A stretch of DNA of 31,439 nt from an uncultured Oscillospiraceae bacterium (lineage in GTDB: Bacteria > Bacillota_A > Clostridia > Oscillospirales > Oscillospiraceae): contig CAJTTS010000035.1 of the NCBI GenBank assembly GCA_910579155.1, positions 1 to 31,439 on the forward strand, in the 5' to 3' direction. The notes under the pieces were generated by a model that saw nothing but the letters and a program-made list of their open reading frames with translations, was not told where the DNA came from and did not search any database. Of this stretch, positions 1-7,196 are shown one piece after another (the first letter of the stretch is position 1; each line of letters begins with the position of its first letter). The position numbers and the translations under genes were made by a program.

Positions 1-16
1 AAAGGTTTTCAAAAGA

Positions 17-51
17 AAAAACCCCGGAAAATCGAATTTTCCGGGGTTTTT
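17..51 (-). terminator. Intrinsic terminator after rpsI
   Basis: An A/T-flanked hairpin with a CCCCGGAAAA stem and a three-base loop is followed by a T run on either strand. It lies about 20 bases past the rpsI stop codon, so it most likely ends the rplM-rpsI transcript. Being symmetrical, it could also stop transcription entering from the other side. Confidence 0.9.
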
Positions 52-71
52 GAGCGTTTTCGGATATAAAA

Positions 72-476
72 TCAGCGCTTGGAGAACTGAGGCGCGCGGC
101 GGGAGGCCTTGAGGCCGTACTTCTTGCGCTCCTTCATTCTGGGGTCGCGGGTGAGGAACCCGGCGGCCTTCAGAGCGGGGCGGAACTCGGGATCCATCTC
201 CAGCAGGGCGCGGGCGATGCCGTGGCGCAGGGCGCCGGCCTGGCCGGTGACGCCGCCGCCGGTGACGGTGGCGGTGATGTCCACCTTGCCGACAACGCCG
301 GTGGTGTTCAGGGGCTGGCGGACCACCATCTTCAGGGTTTCCAGGCCGAAATACTCCTCGATATCGCGGCCGTTGATGGTGATGGCTCCGGTGCCGCTGG
401 GGAACAGGTGGACGCGGGCCACGGAGGACTTCCGGCGGCCGGTACCATAATGATAAGGCTTCTTGCTCTTGTACAT
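72..476 (-). CDS. rpsI: 30S ribosomal protein S9
   Basis: This 134-residue protein is S9 (uS9), a small-subunit protein whose C-terminal tail reaches the P-site tRNA. The family pattern is complete: [12 protein letters not shown] near residues 11-22, the [19 protein letters not shown] block around 73-92, and the basic tail ending in the conserved Ser-Lys-Arg. The length is normal for bacteria. The ATG is preceded by an AAGGAGG ribosome site. It follows rplM by 14 bases in the usual rplM-rpsI order and shares its promoter, and the hairpin at 17-51 ends the transcript. Nothing is odd about it. Confidence 0.98.
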   Translation of the reverse strand: MYKSKKPYHYGTGRRKSSVARVHLFPSGTGAITINGRDIEEYFGLETLKMVVRQPLNTTGVVGKVDITATVTGGGVTGQAGALRHGIARALLEMDPEFRPALKAAGFLTRDPRMKERKKYGLKASRRAPQFSKR

Positions 477-490
477 GTTCGCTTACCTCC

Positions 491-922
491 TTATTCCACG
501 GTCCAGGTCTCGGGCTTCTGGGCGGCGTGGGGGTGGCTGTCGCCGCGGTAGATCTTCAGCCGGGTGAGGGAGTCCTTGGTGACGATGTTGCGGGGCATCA
601 TGCCGCGCACCGCCAGCCGGACGGCCAACTCGGGTTTGCTCTGCATCAGCAGGCGGTACTTGGTCTCTTTCAAGCCTCCCACGTAGCCGGAGTGGGTGCG
701 GTAGTACTTCTGCTCCAGCTTCTTGCCGGTGAGTACGGCCTTCTCCGCATTGATGACAATGACGAAGTCGCCGCAGTCGGCGTGGGGAGTGTACTCGGGC
801 TTGTGCTTGCCCCGCAGGATGGTGGCGGCGGCGACAGCGGTCTTGCCCAGAGGCTTGCCGGCAGCGTCCAGCACGTACCACTTGCGCTGGATGTTACCCT
901 TGTTTGCCATAAAGGTAGACAT
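491..922 (-). CDS. rplM: 50S ribosomal protein L13
   Basis: This 143-residue protein is L13 (uL13), an early assembly protein of the large subunit. Family signatures visible are [15 protein letters not shown] at residues 13-27, the ILRGKHKP segment, [23 protein letters not shown], and the C-terminal [18 protein letters not shown] chose the ATG at 922 because a GGAGG lies 9 bases upstream; the internal ATG at 910 has no comparable site. It is first gene of the rplM-rpsI operon. In Bacillus and relatives L13 autoregulates its operon through a leader RNA, and a leader hairpin is present here (see 960-992). Confidence 0.98.
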   Translation of the reverse strand: MSTFMANKGNIQRKWYVLDAAGKPLGKTAVAAATILRGKHKPEYTPHADCGDFVIVINAEKAVLTGKKLEQKYYRTHSGYVGGLKETKYRLLMQSKPELAVRLAVRGMMPRNIVTKDSLTRLKIYRGDSHPHAAQKPETWTVE

Positions 923-959
923 TTCAGGTTTCCTCCATTTATGTTCAATTTGTTTAAAA

Positions 960-992
960 CATGGGAACGCTCCCCTTTACAACGGGGAGCAT
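960..992 (-). ncRNA. Leader hairpin upstream of rplM, candidate L13 autoregulatory leader
   Basis: Between the promoter and the rplM start the transcript can form a 7-bp GC-rich hairpin (GCTCCCC at 969-975 with GGGGAGC at 984-990, 8-base loop). Flanking CATG sequences may extend it. Its position matches the L13 leader known in Firmicutes. I could not compare it with the published consensus, so the identification is inference. Confidence 0.4.
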
Positions 993-997
993 GGTGT

Positions 998-1026
998 ATT
1001 ATAATGCCAAAAAGCGGGTGTGTCAA
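998..1026 (-). promoter_or_regulatory. Promoter of rplM-rpsI
   Basis: A perfect sigma-A promoter reads on the minus strand: TTGACA at 1026-1021, a 17-base spacer, and TATAAT at 1003-998. It gives a leader of roughly 70 bases before rplM. A strong consensus promoter is expected for a ribosomal protein operon. Confidence 0.93.
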
Positions 1027-1145
1027 CGGAAAAACGGGATTTTTTTAAAATGCTCTCGAAATACTCACTTAAACGGAGAAATCCTAACAAATTCTCTTTT
1101 TTTCTCGTTTTGATATTTTTCTTTTTGCGAAGGGAGGCTCCGCCC

Positions 1146-1910
1146 ATGCGCCTGATTTTGTCCCACATACGCCGGTGTGTGGAGGACTATAACATGATCT
1201 TGTCCGGCGACAGAATCGCCGTGGGGGTGTCCGGCGGCAAGGACTCGCTGGTGCTGCTGTACGCCATGGCGAAATTAAAGGAGTTCTATCCCGTGCCCTT
1301 TGAGCTCCACGCCGTCACCGTCCACCCAGGCCCGGAGGAGATGGACTTCAGCCCGGTGGCGGAGCTTTGCAGGGAGCTGGGGGTGGAGTATCACCTGGTG
1401 CAGACGGAGATTTTCCGTATCATCTTCGACTACCGCAAGGAGAAAAACCCCTGCTCCATGTGCGCCAAAATGCGCCGGGGCGCCATGCACAATGCCCTCA
1501 AAGAGCTGGGCATCAACAAGGTGGCCCTGGGGCACCACTTCGACGATGCGGTGGAGACCTTTTTTCTGTCCCTGTTCTACGAGGGCCGCCTGTCCTGCTT
1601 CCAGCCGGTGACCTACCTGGACCGCACCGGCATCACCCAAATCCGCCCGCTTCTGTACTGCGGGGAAGGGGTGCTGCGAAACGCCGCACAGCGCTTTGAC
1701 CTGCCTGTGGTCCACAACCCCTGCCCCGCCGACGGCAACACCCGGCGGCAGGAGGTGAAGGAACTGGTGGCCACGCTGTCCAAGGATTACCCCAAGCTGA
1801 AGGACTATGTGTTCGGGGCCATGCAGCGTCTGCCCCTGCCCGAATGGGGCCCGGTGGAGCACGGCATCAAGCGTTACGGGGCGGACCATGAGGACAGCCA
1901 TGTGAGGTAA
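1146..1910 (+). CDS. TtcA-family tRNA 2-thiocytidine biosynthesis protein
   Basis: This 254-residue PP-loop ATPase resembles TtcA, which adenylates and thiolates cytidine 32 of tRNA using a 4Fe-4S cluster. The PP-loop SGGKDS is at residues 29-34, a CxxC (CSMC) at 103-106 followed by a basic helix, GHHFDD at 129-134, and a third cysteine in the NPCP motif at 193. Together these match the three cluster cysteines of TtcA. I chose the ATG at 1146 because GGGAGG lies 8 bases upstream; an open frame running back to 1020 has no start signal. It stands alone, and a shared terminator separates it from the convergent ABC operon. TtcA-like paralogues are numerous, so the exact tRNA target is uncertain. 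Confidence 0.82.
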   Translation: MRLILSHIRRCVEDYNMILSGDRIAVGVSGGKDSLVLLYAMAKLKEFYPVPFELHAVTVHPGPEEMDFSPVAELCRELGVEYHLVQTEIFRIIFDYRKEKNPCSMCAKMRRGAMHNALKELGINKVALGHHFDDAVETFFLSLFYEGRLSCFQPVTYLDRTGITQIRPLLYCGEGVLRNAAQRFDLPVVHNPCPADGNTRRQEVKELVATLSKDYPKLKDYVFGAMQRLPLPEWGPVEHGIKRYGADHEDSHVR

Positions 1911-1931
1911 CGCCCGGACGCGTTATTTGAA

Positions 1932-1971
1932 AACCCCCGCCGGGGCGCATGATGCGCGCCCGGCGGGGGTT
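1932..1971. terminator. Bidirectional terminator between the TtcA-like gene and the ABC exporter operon
   Basis: A long GC-rich hairpin has arms AACCCCCGCCGGGC-type at 1932-1945 and the complement at 1958-1971. It lies between two convergent genes. The T-rich flank is better on the minus strand (TTTTCAAAT), so it should stop the ABC operon well and the TtcA-like gene fairly well. Confidence 0.85.
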
Positions 1972-2004
1972 CTGATTGCTGTGCTTTCTGAGGGAGCGCC
2001 GCCC

Positions 2005-4203
2005 TCAGTCCAGCTCGAATTGTCCGGTGTAGAGCTGGTAGTACCTGCCCTGTTCCTCCATGAGCTGGGCATGGCTGCCCTTCTCCATGATCTCGCCGTG
2101 CTCAATGACCACGATGCAGTCCGCGTTGCGCACAGTGGACAGCCGATGGGCGATGACGAACACGGTGCGTCCTTCCATGAGGGTGTCCATGCCCTGCTGG
2201 ATGTGCCGCTCGGTGCGGGTGTCGATGGAGGAAGTGGCCTCGTCCAGCACCATGATGGGCGGGTCCTTGACGGCGGCGCGGGCGATGGCCAGAAGCTGCC
2301 GCTGGCCCTGGGACAGGTTGGCCCCGTCCCCGGTGAGCTGCGTCTGATACCCCTCCGGCAGACGGCGGATGAAGCTGTCCGCGTTGGCGGCCTTCGCAGC
2401 GTTGACGCACTCCTCGTCGGTGGCGTCCAGACGGCCGTAGCGGATGTTGTCCATCACTGTGCCGGTGAACAGGTGGGTGTCCTGGAGAACCGCGCCCTGG
2501 CTGAGGCGCAGGGAGTCTTTCTCAATGTCCCTCACGTTGATGCCGTCACAGGTAATCATGCCGCTCTGGATCTCATAGAAGCGGTTGATGAGGTTGGTGA
2601 CGGTGGTTTTGCCCGCGCCGGTGGAGCCCACAAAGGCGATCTTCTGCCCCGGATTGGCGTACACCGAGACCTCTTTCAGCACCGGCTTGCCCTCCACATA
2701 GGAGAAATCCACCTGGTTGAGCCGTACCGCCCCGCGCAGCTCGGCGTAGCAGAACTCCTCGCCGGGGACGTTGCGCACCGTGCCCCGGATGAGGTGCAGG
2801 CCCATGGTCCCGTCTGGATCGGGGTACTTCCACGCCCAGCCGTGGCTCGCCATTTCCTCTGGGGTCAGGGGGGTGAGGGCGCCGTCGTCCTCAACACGGA
2901 CCCACAGCCCGGTTCGGGAGTCCTGGCCCGGGGGCAGCAACTTGAGCCCGCCGTTTTCCTCGTCGGCCTGGCCCAGCTCCCACAGCGCCTCGTCCTCGCC
3001 CACGGTCACGGGAACCAGGGCGATGCCGCAGGCGCGGGGCACCTTCCAGGCCCATGCTTTGGGCCTGCCCTGGCCGCCGAATTTGGACAGGGAGCCGTTG
3101 GCGTCCTTTTCCACCGGCACCAACGTCACCTTGCCCTGGTCCGCCTCGGGCTGGGTGTCCATTACCTGGAAGATGCGCTCCGCGCCCGCCAGGGCGGACA
3201 GCAGGGTGGTCATCTGCATGGATATCTGGTTGACGGGCTGGGTGACCTGCTGATTGTACTGGAGGTAAATGACCAGCGAGCCCAGGGTGAACCCCGTGTG
3301 GATGCCGGTACTCATGGCCAGCAGGGCCCCCAGCACGGCGGTGACGGCATAGCCGATGTTGGTCAGGTTGCCCGCGATGGGCATGATGGCGGAGGAATAG
3401 AACCCGGCGTCGCTGGCGGCGGCGCGGAAGTCCTTGTTGAGCCGGCCGAACTGATCCTTGGCCTGCTCCTCATGGTTGAAGGCCTTGACCACCTTCAAGC
3501 CCTCGATCATCTCCTGGATATTGCCGTTCATTGCGCCCAGGGCGGCCTGCTGCTTGGCGTAATATTTCCTGCTGCGTTTGCCGAATACGGCGAACACCGC
3601 TGTCACGGCGCCCAGCATGACCAGGGACGCCAGGAACAGCATGGGAGACAGGGTAATCATCATGAACACCACGCTCACGAAGGTGATGGCGCTGGACAGC
3701 AGTTGGATCACCGACTGCTGGAGGGCCATCTGCACGTTGTCCGCGTCGTTGGTGAAGCGGCTCATCAGCTCGCCGTGGGTGTGGGCGTCGAAGTAGCTCA
3801 GGGGGAGCTGCTGGAGCTTGTCGAACAGCTCCCGGCGCAGCTTGTTGCACCCCCGCTGGGCCAGCCGGGCCATAAGGCTGTTCACCAGATAGACGCACAC
3901 CGCCTCCACCAGGTACAAAAGCGCCAGCTGCGCGCAGTTCGCCGCCAGGCCGGGCCAGTCCGCCCGGCCCGCGGCCAGGGCGGCGGTGATGCCGTCGATG
4001 ATGGGCTTCTGCATATAGGTGGCCCGCACATACAGCAGGACGTCCAGCGCCGTGCACACCAGGGCGGCGATGAGCAGCCCCGGCTTGGCGGCGATGTATT
4101 TCACCGTGCGCAGGGCGGTGCCCTTCAAGTCCTTGGGCTTGCCGTAGCCGCCCCGGGGGCCGCCGGGGCCATGGGGTCCTCTGGGCCGGTTGTTCTCAGC
4201 CAT
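2005..4203 (-). CDS. ABC exporter half-transporter with an inserted linker domain, canonical catalytic subunit
   Basis: This 732-residue protein fuses a six-helix exporter membrane domain (about residues 40-345) to an ATP-binding domain (about 495-732). The ATPase has Walker A GSTGAGKT at 526-533, a variant signature LSQGQ at 630-634, Walker B MVLDE at 651-655 with the catalytic Glu655, and switch His686. It begins with a Gly/Pro/Arg-rich tail. Between the two domains is an extra stretch of about 135 residues (355-490) holding two Trp-x-Trp-Lys segments (near 384 and 456). Its start overlaps the stop of the partner gene by 8 bases, so translation is coupled. The pair resembles heterodimeric LmrCD/TM287-288-type drug exporters. 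The MarR gene upstream supports inducible efflux; the substrate is unknown. Confidence 0.9.
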   Translation of the reverse strand: MAENNRPRGPHGPGGPRGGYGKPKDLKGTALRTVKYIAAKPGLLIAALVCTALDVLLYVRATYMQKPIIDGITAALAAGRADWPGLAANCAQLALLYLVEAVCVYLVNSLMARLAQRGCNKLRRELFDKLQQLPLSYFDAHTHGELMSRFTNDADNVQMALQQSVIQLLSSAITFVSVVFMMITLSPMLFLASLVMLGAVTAVFAVFGKRSRKYYAKQQAALGAMNGNIQEMIEGLKVVKAFNHEEQAKDQFGRLNKDFRAAASDAGFYSSAIMPIAGNLTNIGYAVTAVLGALLAMSTGIHTGFTLGSLVIYLQYNQQVTQPVNQISMQMTTLLSALAGAERIFQVMDTQPEADQGKVTLVPVEKDANGSLSKFGGQGRPKAWAWKVPRACGIALVPVTVGEDEALWELGQADEENGGLKLLPPGQDSRTGLWVRVEDDGALTPLTPEEMASHGWAWKYPDPDGTMGLHLIRGTVRNVPGEEFCYAELRGAVRLNQVDFSYVEGKPVLKEVSVYANPGQKIAFVGSTGAGKTTVTNLINRFYEIQSGMITCDGINVRDIEKDSLRLSQGAVLQDTHLFTGTVMDNIRYGRLDATDEECVNAAKAANADSFIRRLPEGYQTQLTGDGANLSQGQRQLLAIARAAVKDPPIMVLDEATSSIDTRTERHIQQGMDTLMEGRTVFVIAHRLSTVRNADCIVVIEHGEIMEKGSHAQLMEEQGRYYQLYTGQFELD

Positions 4204-5941
4204 TTTCGCCGCCTCCTTCCTGCTGGGAATCGTAAATTTCCCGATAGATTTTGCTGTTCTCCATCAGCTCGTCGTGGGTGCCCACGTCGGCCACGGTGCC
4301 CTCGTCCAGCACCACGATCTTGTCGGCGTACTGCACCGAGCTGATGCGCTGGGCGATGATGATAACGGTGGTGTCCTTCAAATTTTCCCGGAAGGACTCC
4401 CGGATTTTGCCTTCGGTGGCGGAGTCCACGGCGGAGGTGGAGTCGTCCAGGATGAGCACCGCAGGCTTGCGCACCATGGCCCGGGCGATACACAGCCGCT
4501 GCTTTTGCCCGCCGGATACGTTGACGCCGCCCTGGTCCAGGTTGGTCTCGAAGCCATCGGGGAAGGACATGATAAAGTCGTAGGCCTGGGCGTCCTTGGC
4601 GGCGCGGATCAGCTCCTCCTCGGTGGCGTTCTCGTTGCCCCAGAGCAGGTTCTCCCGGATGGTGCCGGAGAACAGCACGTTGTTTTGCAGCACCATGCCG
4701 ATGCGGTTTCTCAGGCTGTCCAAGGGGTAATCCCGCACGTCCAGCCCGTCCACCAGCACGTTCCCCTTGTGTACGTCGTAGAACCGGGGGATCAGGTTCA
4801 CCAAAGAGGACTTGCCCGTACCGGTGCCGCCCACAATGGCCACAAACTCGCCGGGCTCCACATTCAGGTTGACGTGATGCAGCACGTCCTCCCCCGCGCC
4901 CTCGGTCTGGTAGCGGAAGGACACGTCCCGGAATTCCACCCGGCCCCGGGAGGCGGGCAGATTGGTTTCACCGCCGTCGGTGATGGAGGGCTGGGCGTCA
5001 ATAACCTCGAATACCCGGCGGGTGGAGGCCTGGGCGCGGCTGTATTGGAGCAGGGCCATGCCCACCATCATCAGGGACATGAGAATCTGCATGATATAGC
5101 CCACCACGGTCTGGAGATAGGCCACGTCCAGCTCGCTGCCCAGCACCATGGAGCCGCCGTTATACAGCACCAGCACGATGGCGGCCGCCATGCAGATCGT
5201 CATCATCGGCTGCATAGCCACCATGCGCAGCATGGCCCGCAGGGCGGCGGAGGTGAAGTTGTCGTTGGCGTCTTTGAATTTAGCCCGCTCCCGGTTCTCC
5301 CGGACGTAGGACTTCACCACCCGCACGGCGATCAGGTTTTCCTGCACGGTTTCGTTGAGCTGGTCCAAGGCCTGTTGCATCTTTTCAAACAGGGGCATGC
5401 ACACCTTCATCAGAAGCAGCAGGGCCGCCGCCATGATGGGCAGGATGACCACCACCACCAAGGTCAGCTTGGGGCTGATGGACAGGGTGAGGATTACGCT
5501 GGCCACCAGCATGGTCACCGCCCGGATGAGGATGCGCAGGCACATCATGGCCACGTTCTGTATGTTGGTCACGTCGTTGGTCATGCGGGTGATGAGGGAG
5601 GAGGAGGAGAACCGGTCGATGTCCGCGAAGGAGAAGGAGGAAATCTTCTCAAACTCCGCACTGCGCAGATTGGCCCCCAGGCCCTGGGCAGCGTAGGCGG
5701 CGCACTTGGCGGCCAGTCCGCCGGTGATGGTGGCGACAATGGCCGCCACCACCATCAGGGCCCCGTACTTCCAGACGGCCGTCATGTTTTCCGCCTCGAT
5801 GCCTTCGGCGATGATCTGGGCCATGAACAGGGGGATGGAAAGCTGGCAGAGCGTCTCCAGCGTGACGAGCACAGGGGAGGCCACGGCGTAGTTGACGTAA
5901 CCGTTCAGGTAAGACGCGATGCGTCTCAGCATGGGTCGCAC
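4196..5941 (-). CDS. ABC exporter half-transporter, degenerate-site subunit
   Basis: This 581-residue protein has a six-helix membrane domain (about 15-310) and an ATP-binding domain (about 335-575). Walker A GGTGTGKS is at 371-378 and the signature VSGGQ at 475-479. The Walker B reads LILDDS, so Asp500 stands where the catalytic Glu should be, and the switch histidine is replaced by Gln531. In heterodimeric exporters this combination marks the subunit contributing the non-hydrolysing ATP site, paired with a partner that has a non-canonical signature; the 732-residue neighbour has LSQGQ. The ATG lies inside the end of the MarR gene (16-base overlap) with an AGGAAG ribosome site. A drug or peptide efflux role is inference. 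Confidence 0.9.
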   Translation of the reverse strand: MRPMLRRIASYLNGYVNYAVASPVLVTLETLCQLSIPLFMAQIIAEGIEAENMTAVWKYGALMVVAAIVATITGGLAAKCAAYAAQGLGANLRSAEFEKISSFSFADIDRFSSSSLITRMTNDVTNIQNVAMMCLRILIRAVTMLVASVILTLSISPKLTLVVVVILPIMAAALLLLMKVCMPLFEKMQQALDQLNETVQENLIAVRVVKSYVRENRERAKFKDANDNFTSAALRAMLRMVAMQPMMTICMAAAIVLVLYNGGSMVLGSELDVAYLQTVVGYIMQILMSLMMVGMALLQYSRAQASTRRVFEVIDAQPSITDGGETNLPASRGRVEFRDVSFRYQTEGAGEDVLHHVNLNVEPGEFVAIVGGTGTGKSSLVNLIPRFYDVHKGNVLVDGLDVRDYPLDSLRNRIGMVLQNNVLFSGTIRENLLWGNENATEEELIRAAKDAQAYDFIMSFPDGFETNLDQGGVNVSGGQKQRLCIARAMVRKPAVLILDDSTSAVDSATEGKIRESFRENLKDTTVIIIAQRISSVQYADKIVVLDEGTVADVGTHDELMENSKIYREIYDSQQEGGGENG

Positions 5942-6438
5942 TTCCTTTCATTGGGGATTGGAGGCGGGGGAGGCGGAGGGCATCTAGCCTCCTTGTCGCC
6001 ACCGATTTGATAGAGATTTTCCAGCATGCGCCGGTGGAATGCCTGGACCTGCGCCCGCTCCCCGGGGGTGAAGCCCCGGAACAGGGCGTCGTCCACCTGC
6101 TGGAAGGCCCGCATCCCGGACTCCAGGGCGTCGCGGCCCTTCCGGGTGATGGAGATGCGGTTGCGGCGGGAGTCCTTTTCATCGGTGCGCCGGGCCACGT
6201 AGCCCTGCCGCTCCAGGCATTTCAGCGACGCGGCGATGGTGGGCGGGGCGATGTGGAGCAGGACGGCCAGCTCCTTCTGGGTCGGGGCCTGGGCCGGGTC
6301 GTCCGGGTAGTGGGACAGCGCGATCAGCAGGTGGGGCGAGCTGATGTCCCCCACGCCCAGTTCTGTCAGCGCGGCCATATGAGCGTTGTGATGGGCCCGG
6401 AGCAATTGATGGAAAATGATCCCCGAGCGTTCATCCAT
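5926..6438 (-). CDS. MarR-family transcriptional regulator
   Basis: This 170-residue winged-helix repressor is first in the exporter operon. The DNA-binding region spans about residues 52-107: recognition helix around APPTIAASLKCLERQGYV and a wing DEKDSRRNRISITRKG, the typical MarR signature. The protein ends in an unusual tail with seven consecutive prolines (154-160) that most MarR proteins lack. The coding region overlaps the first transporter gene by 16 bases. A palindrome sits at the expected transcription start (see 6464-6513), so autorepression relieved by a ligand that the exporter removes is the likely circuit. The ATG at 6438 has a GGAGGG site 8 bases upstream. Confidence 0.93.
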   Translation of the reverse strand: MDERSGIIFHQLLRAHHNAHMAALTELGVGDISSPHLLIALSHYPDDPAQAPTQKELAVLLHIAPPTIAASLKCLERQGYVARRTDEKDSRRNRISITRKGRDALESGMRAFQQVDDALFRGFTPGERAQVQAFHRRMLENLYQIGGDKEARCPPPPPPPIPNERKCDPC

Positions 6439-6463
6439 GGTGGTCCCTCCTTTTCGTTCGTGG

Positions 6464-6513
6464 GCTAATCATTAGCGCGCGTATTATTTTACTCCGCCGC
6501 CTCAAAATGTCAA
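6464..6513 (-). promoter_or_regulatory. Promoter and palindromic operator of the marR-ABC operon
   Basis: On the minus strand TTGACA (6513-6508) and TAAAAT (6491-6486) are 16 bases apart. About ten bases downstream lies a perfect palindrome with arms GCTAAT and ATTAGC around one central base (6464-6476). Its place at the transcription start makes it the probable MarR operator. Confidence 0.75.
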
Positions 6514-6596
6514 TAGGGTATCCGTGAACGATTTGTAAACGCTGGCGCGGCGCATGTTTTCCCCGAGGGCGCGCGCCAGGGGAGGAAACTCCGGGG

Positions 6597-6628
6597 CAAA
6601 ATAGAAGCCCGGTGCAATGGCACCGGGC
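6597..6628 (-). terminator. Terminator of the ribbon-helix-helix gene
   Basis: A 9-bp GCCCGGTGC hairpin with a four-base loop (6607-6628) is followed on the minus strand by TTCTATTTT. It starts 6 bases beyond the stop codon of the small gene at 6634-6816. Confidence 0.85.
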
Positions 6629-6633
6629 GCAGG

Positions 6634-6816
6634 TTACTCAAGCGGTTTTTGATAATCCTTAAGGCATTGCTCTATCATGCTTACAACAACAGCATTAAAA
6701 CTAGTTTCATTTTCCGCCGCGATCTGCTCAATCTGTTCAATCAATCGTTGGCGCAGATATATCGTTTTGTATGCGGCCTCGCCTTTCCGCTGGATATTAT
6801 CTGGTCCGAACGGCAT
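6634..6816 (-). CDS. Small ribbon-helix-helix (Arc/CopG-like) DNA-binding protein
   Basis: This protein of 60 residues has the layout of an Arc/CopG repressor: a short basic N-terminus, a strand (KTIYLRQ), a first helix (LIEQIEQIAAENE) and a second helix (SFNAVVVSMIEQCLKDY). Such dimers insert a two-stranded sheet into the major groove. I chose the ATG at 6816 because GAGGTG lies 6 bases upstream; an ATG at 6822 touches that site and is less likely. It is divergent from a small gene at 6948. The region between holds two inverted repeats, so it may control itself and that neighbour. No toxin was recognised beside it. Confidence 0.75.
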   Translation of the reverse strand: MPFGPDNIQRKGEAAYKTIYLRQRLIEQIEQIAAENETSFNAVVVSMIEQCLKDYQKPLE

Positions 6817-6828
6817 ACTCATCACCTC

Positions 6829-6843
6829 ATTAGATATTCTAAT
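6829..6843. promoter_or_regulatory. Inverted repeat upstream of the ribbon-helix-helix gene
   Basis: The arms ATTAGA and TCTAAT around a TAT centre form a 15-base palindrome just upstream of the ribosome site of the RHH gene. This is a plausible operator for autoregulation; no binding data exist. Confidence 0.4.
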
Positions 6844-6886
6844 TTAATTTCTATTGTGTTTATAACAGAAAATTAAATCTTAAATA

Positions 6887-6928
6887 CCATGTAAATAACT
6901 TGTATTTACCTGGAAGATATTGTATAAT
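6887..6928 (+). promoter_or_regulatory. Promoter of the small divergent gene with an overlapping inverted repeat
   Basis: TTGTAT (6900-6905) and TATAAT (6923-6928) are separated by 17 bases. The -35 box lies inside an inverted repeat whose arms CCATGTAAAT (6887-6896) and ATTTACCTGG (6904-6913) match at 9 of 10 positions. A protein bound there would block the promoter. Confidence 0.65.
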
Positions 6929-6947
6929 ACAGTCGAGGTGATAGAGA

Positions 6948-7145
6948 ATGGCAGACTACAAAGCGATGTACAAGCACCTGTTCCAACAGGCTGAACGGGC
7001 GGTGCGTATCATCCAACAGGCCCAATTTGACTGCGAAGAGATTTACATCAACACCCCCGAGCCGAAATTCAGGCTGCTCAGGCCCTCTGAATCTGGCTCT
7101 GGGCCGGAACCCGACACTGAACCCGGTCCGGAGGAGGAACAATGA
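6948..7145 (+). CDS. Small uncharacterised protein
   Basis: This 65-residue protein has no function I can name. The first two thirds are predicted helical (KAMYKHLFQQAERAVRII), similar in flavour to short phage or plasmid proteins that begin with Ala-Asp-Tyr-Lys. The last third is acidic and proline-rich. A good promoter (6900-6928), a GAGGTG ribosome site 7 bases before the ATG, and a strong terminator directly at its stop codon show a real, independently transcribed gene. It is divergent from a ribbon-helix-helix regulator, which may control it. Confidence 0.65.
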   Translation: MADYKAMYKHLFQQAERAVRIIQQAQFDCEEIYINTPEPKFRLLRPSESGSGPEPDTEPGPEEEQ

Positions 7146-7178
7146 AAACCGGCGCATGGCAGGCCATGCGCCGGTTTT
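7145..7178. terminator. Bidirectional terminator between the small gene and metQ
   Basis: A long perfect hairpin with arms AAAACCGGCGCATGG (7145-7159) and the complement (7164-7178) carries an A run on one side and a T run on the other. It can end both the plus-strand small gene and the minus-strand metQ transcript. Confidence 0.9.
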
Positions 7179-7196
7179 CGTCGGGGATGCGGATAC

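Noticed and set aside
1927..4344. A plus-strand open frame of 805 codons opposite the ABC exporter genes
   Set aside because: It is antisense to a clear ABC transporter with intact Walker motifs. Its protein is rich in His, Gly and Gln as expected from the reverse strand of GC-rich genes, and it has no ribosome site or family match.
4190..6010. A plus-strand open frame of 606 codons with many histidines
   Set aside because: It mirrors the second ABC exporter gene. Its His-rich composition comes from reading antisense GC-rich codons and no known domain is present.
6542..6579. An 8-bp CTGGCGCG hairpin between the MarR promoter and the RHH-gene terminator
   Set aside because: Its loop is 22 bases, there is no T run, and it is not at the end of a gene. 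GC-rich sequence makes such pairs likely by chance.
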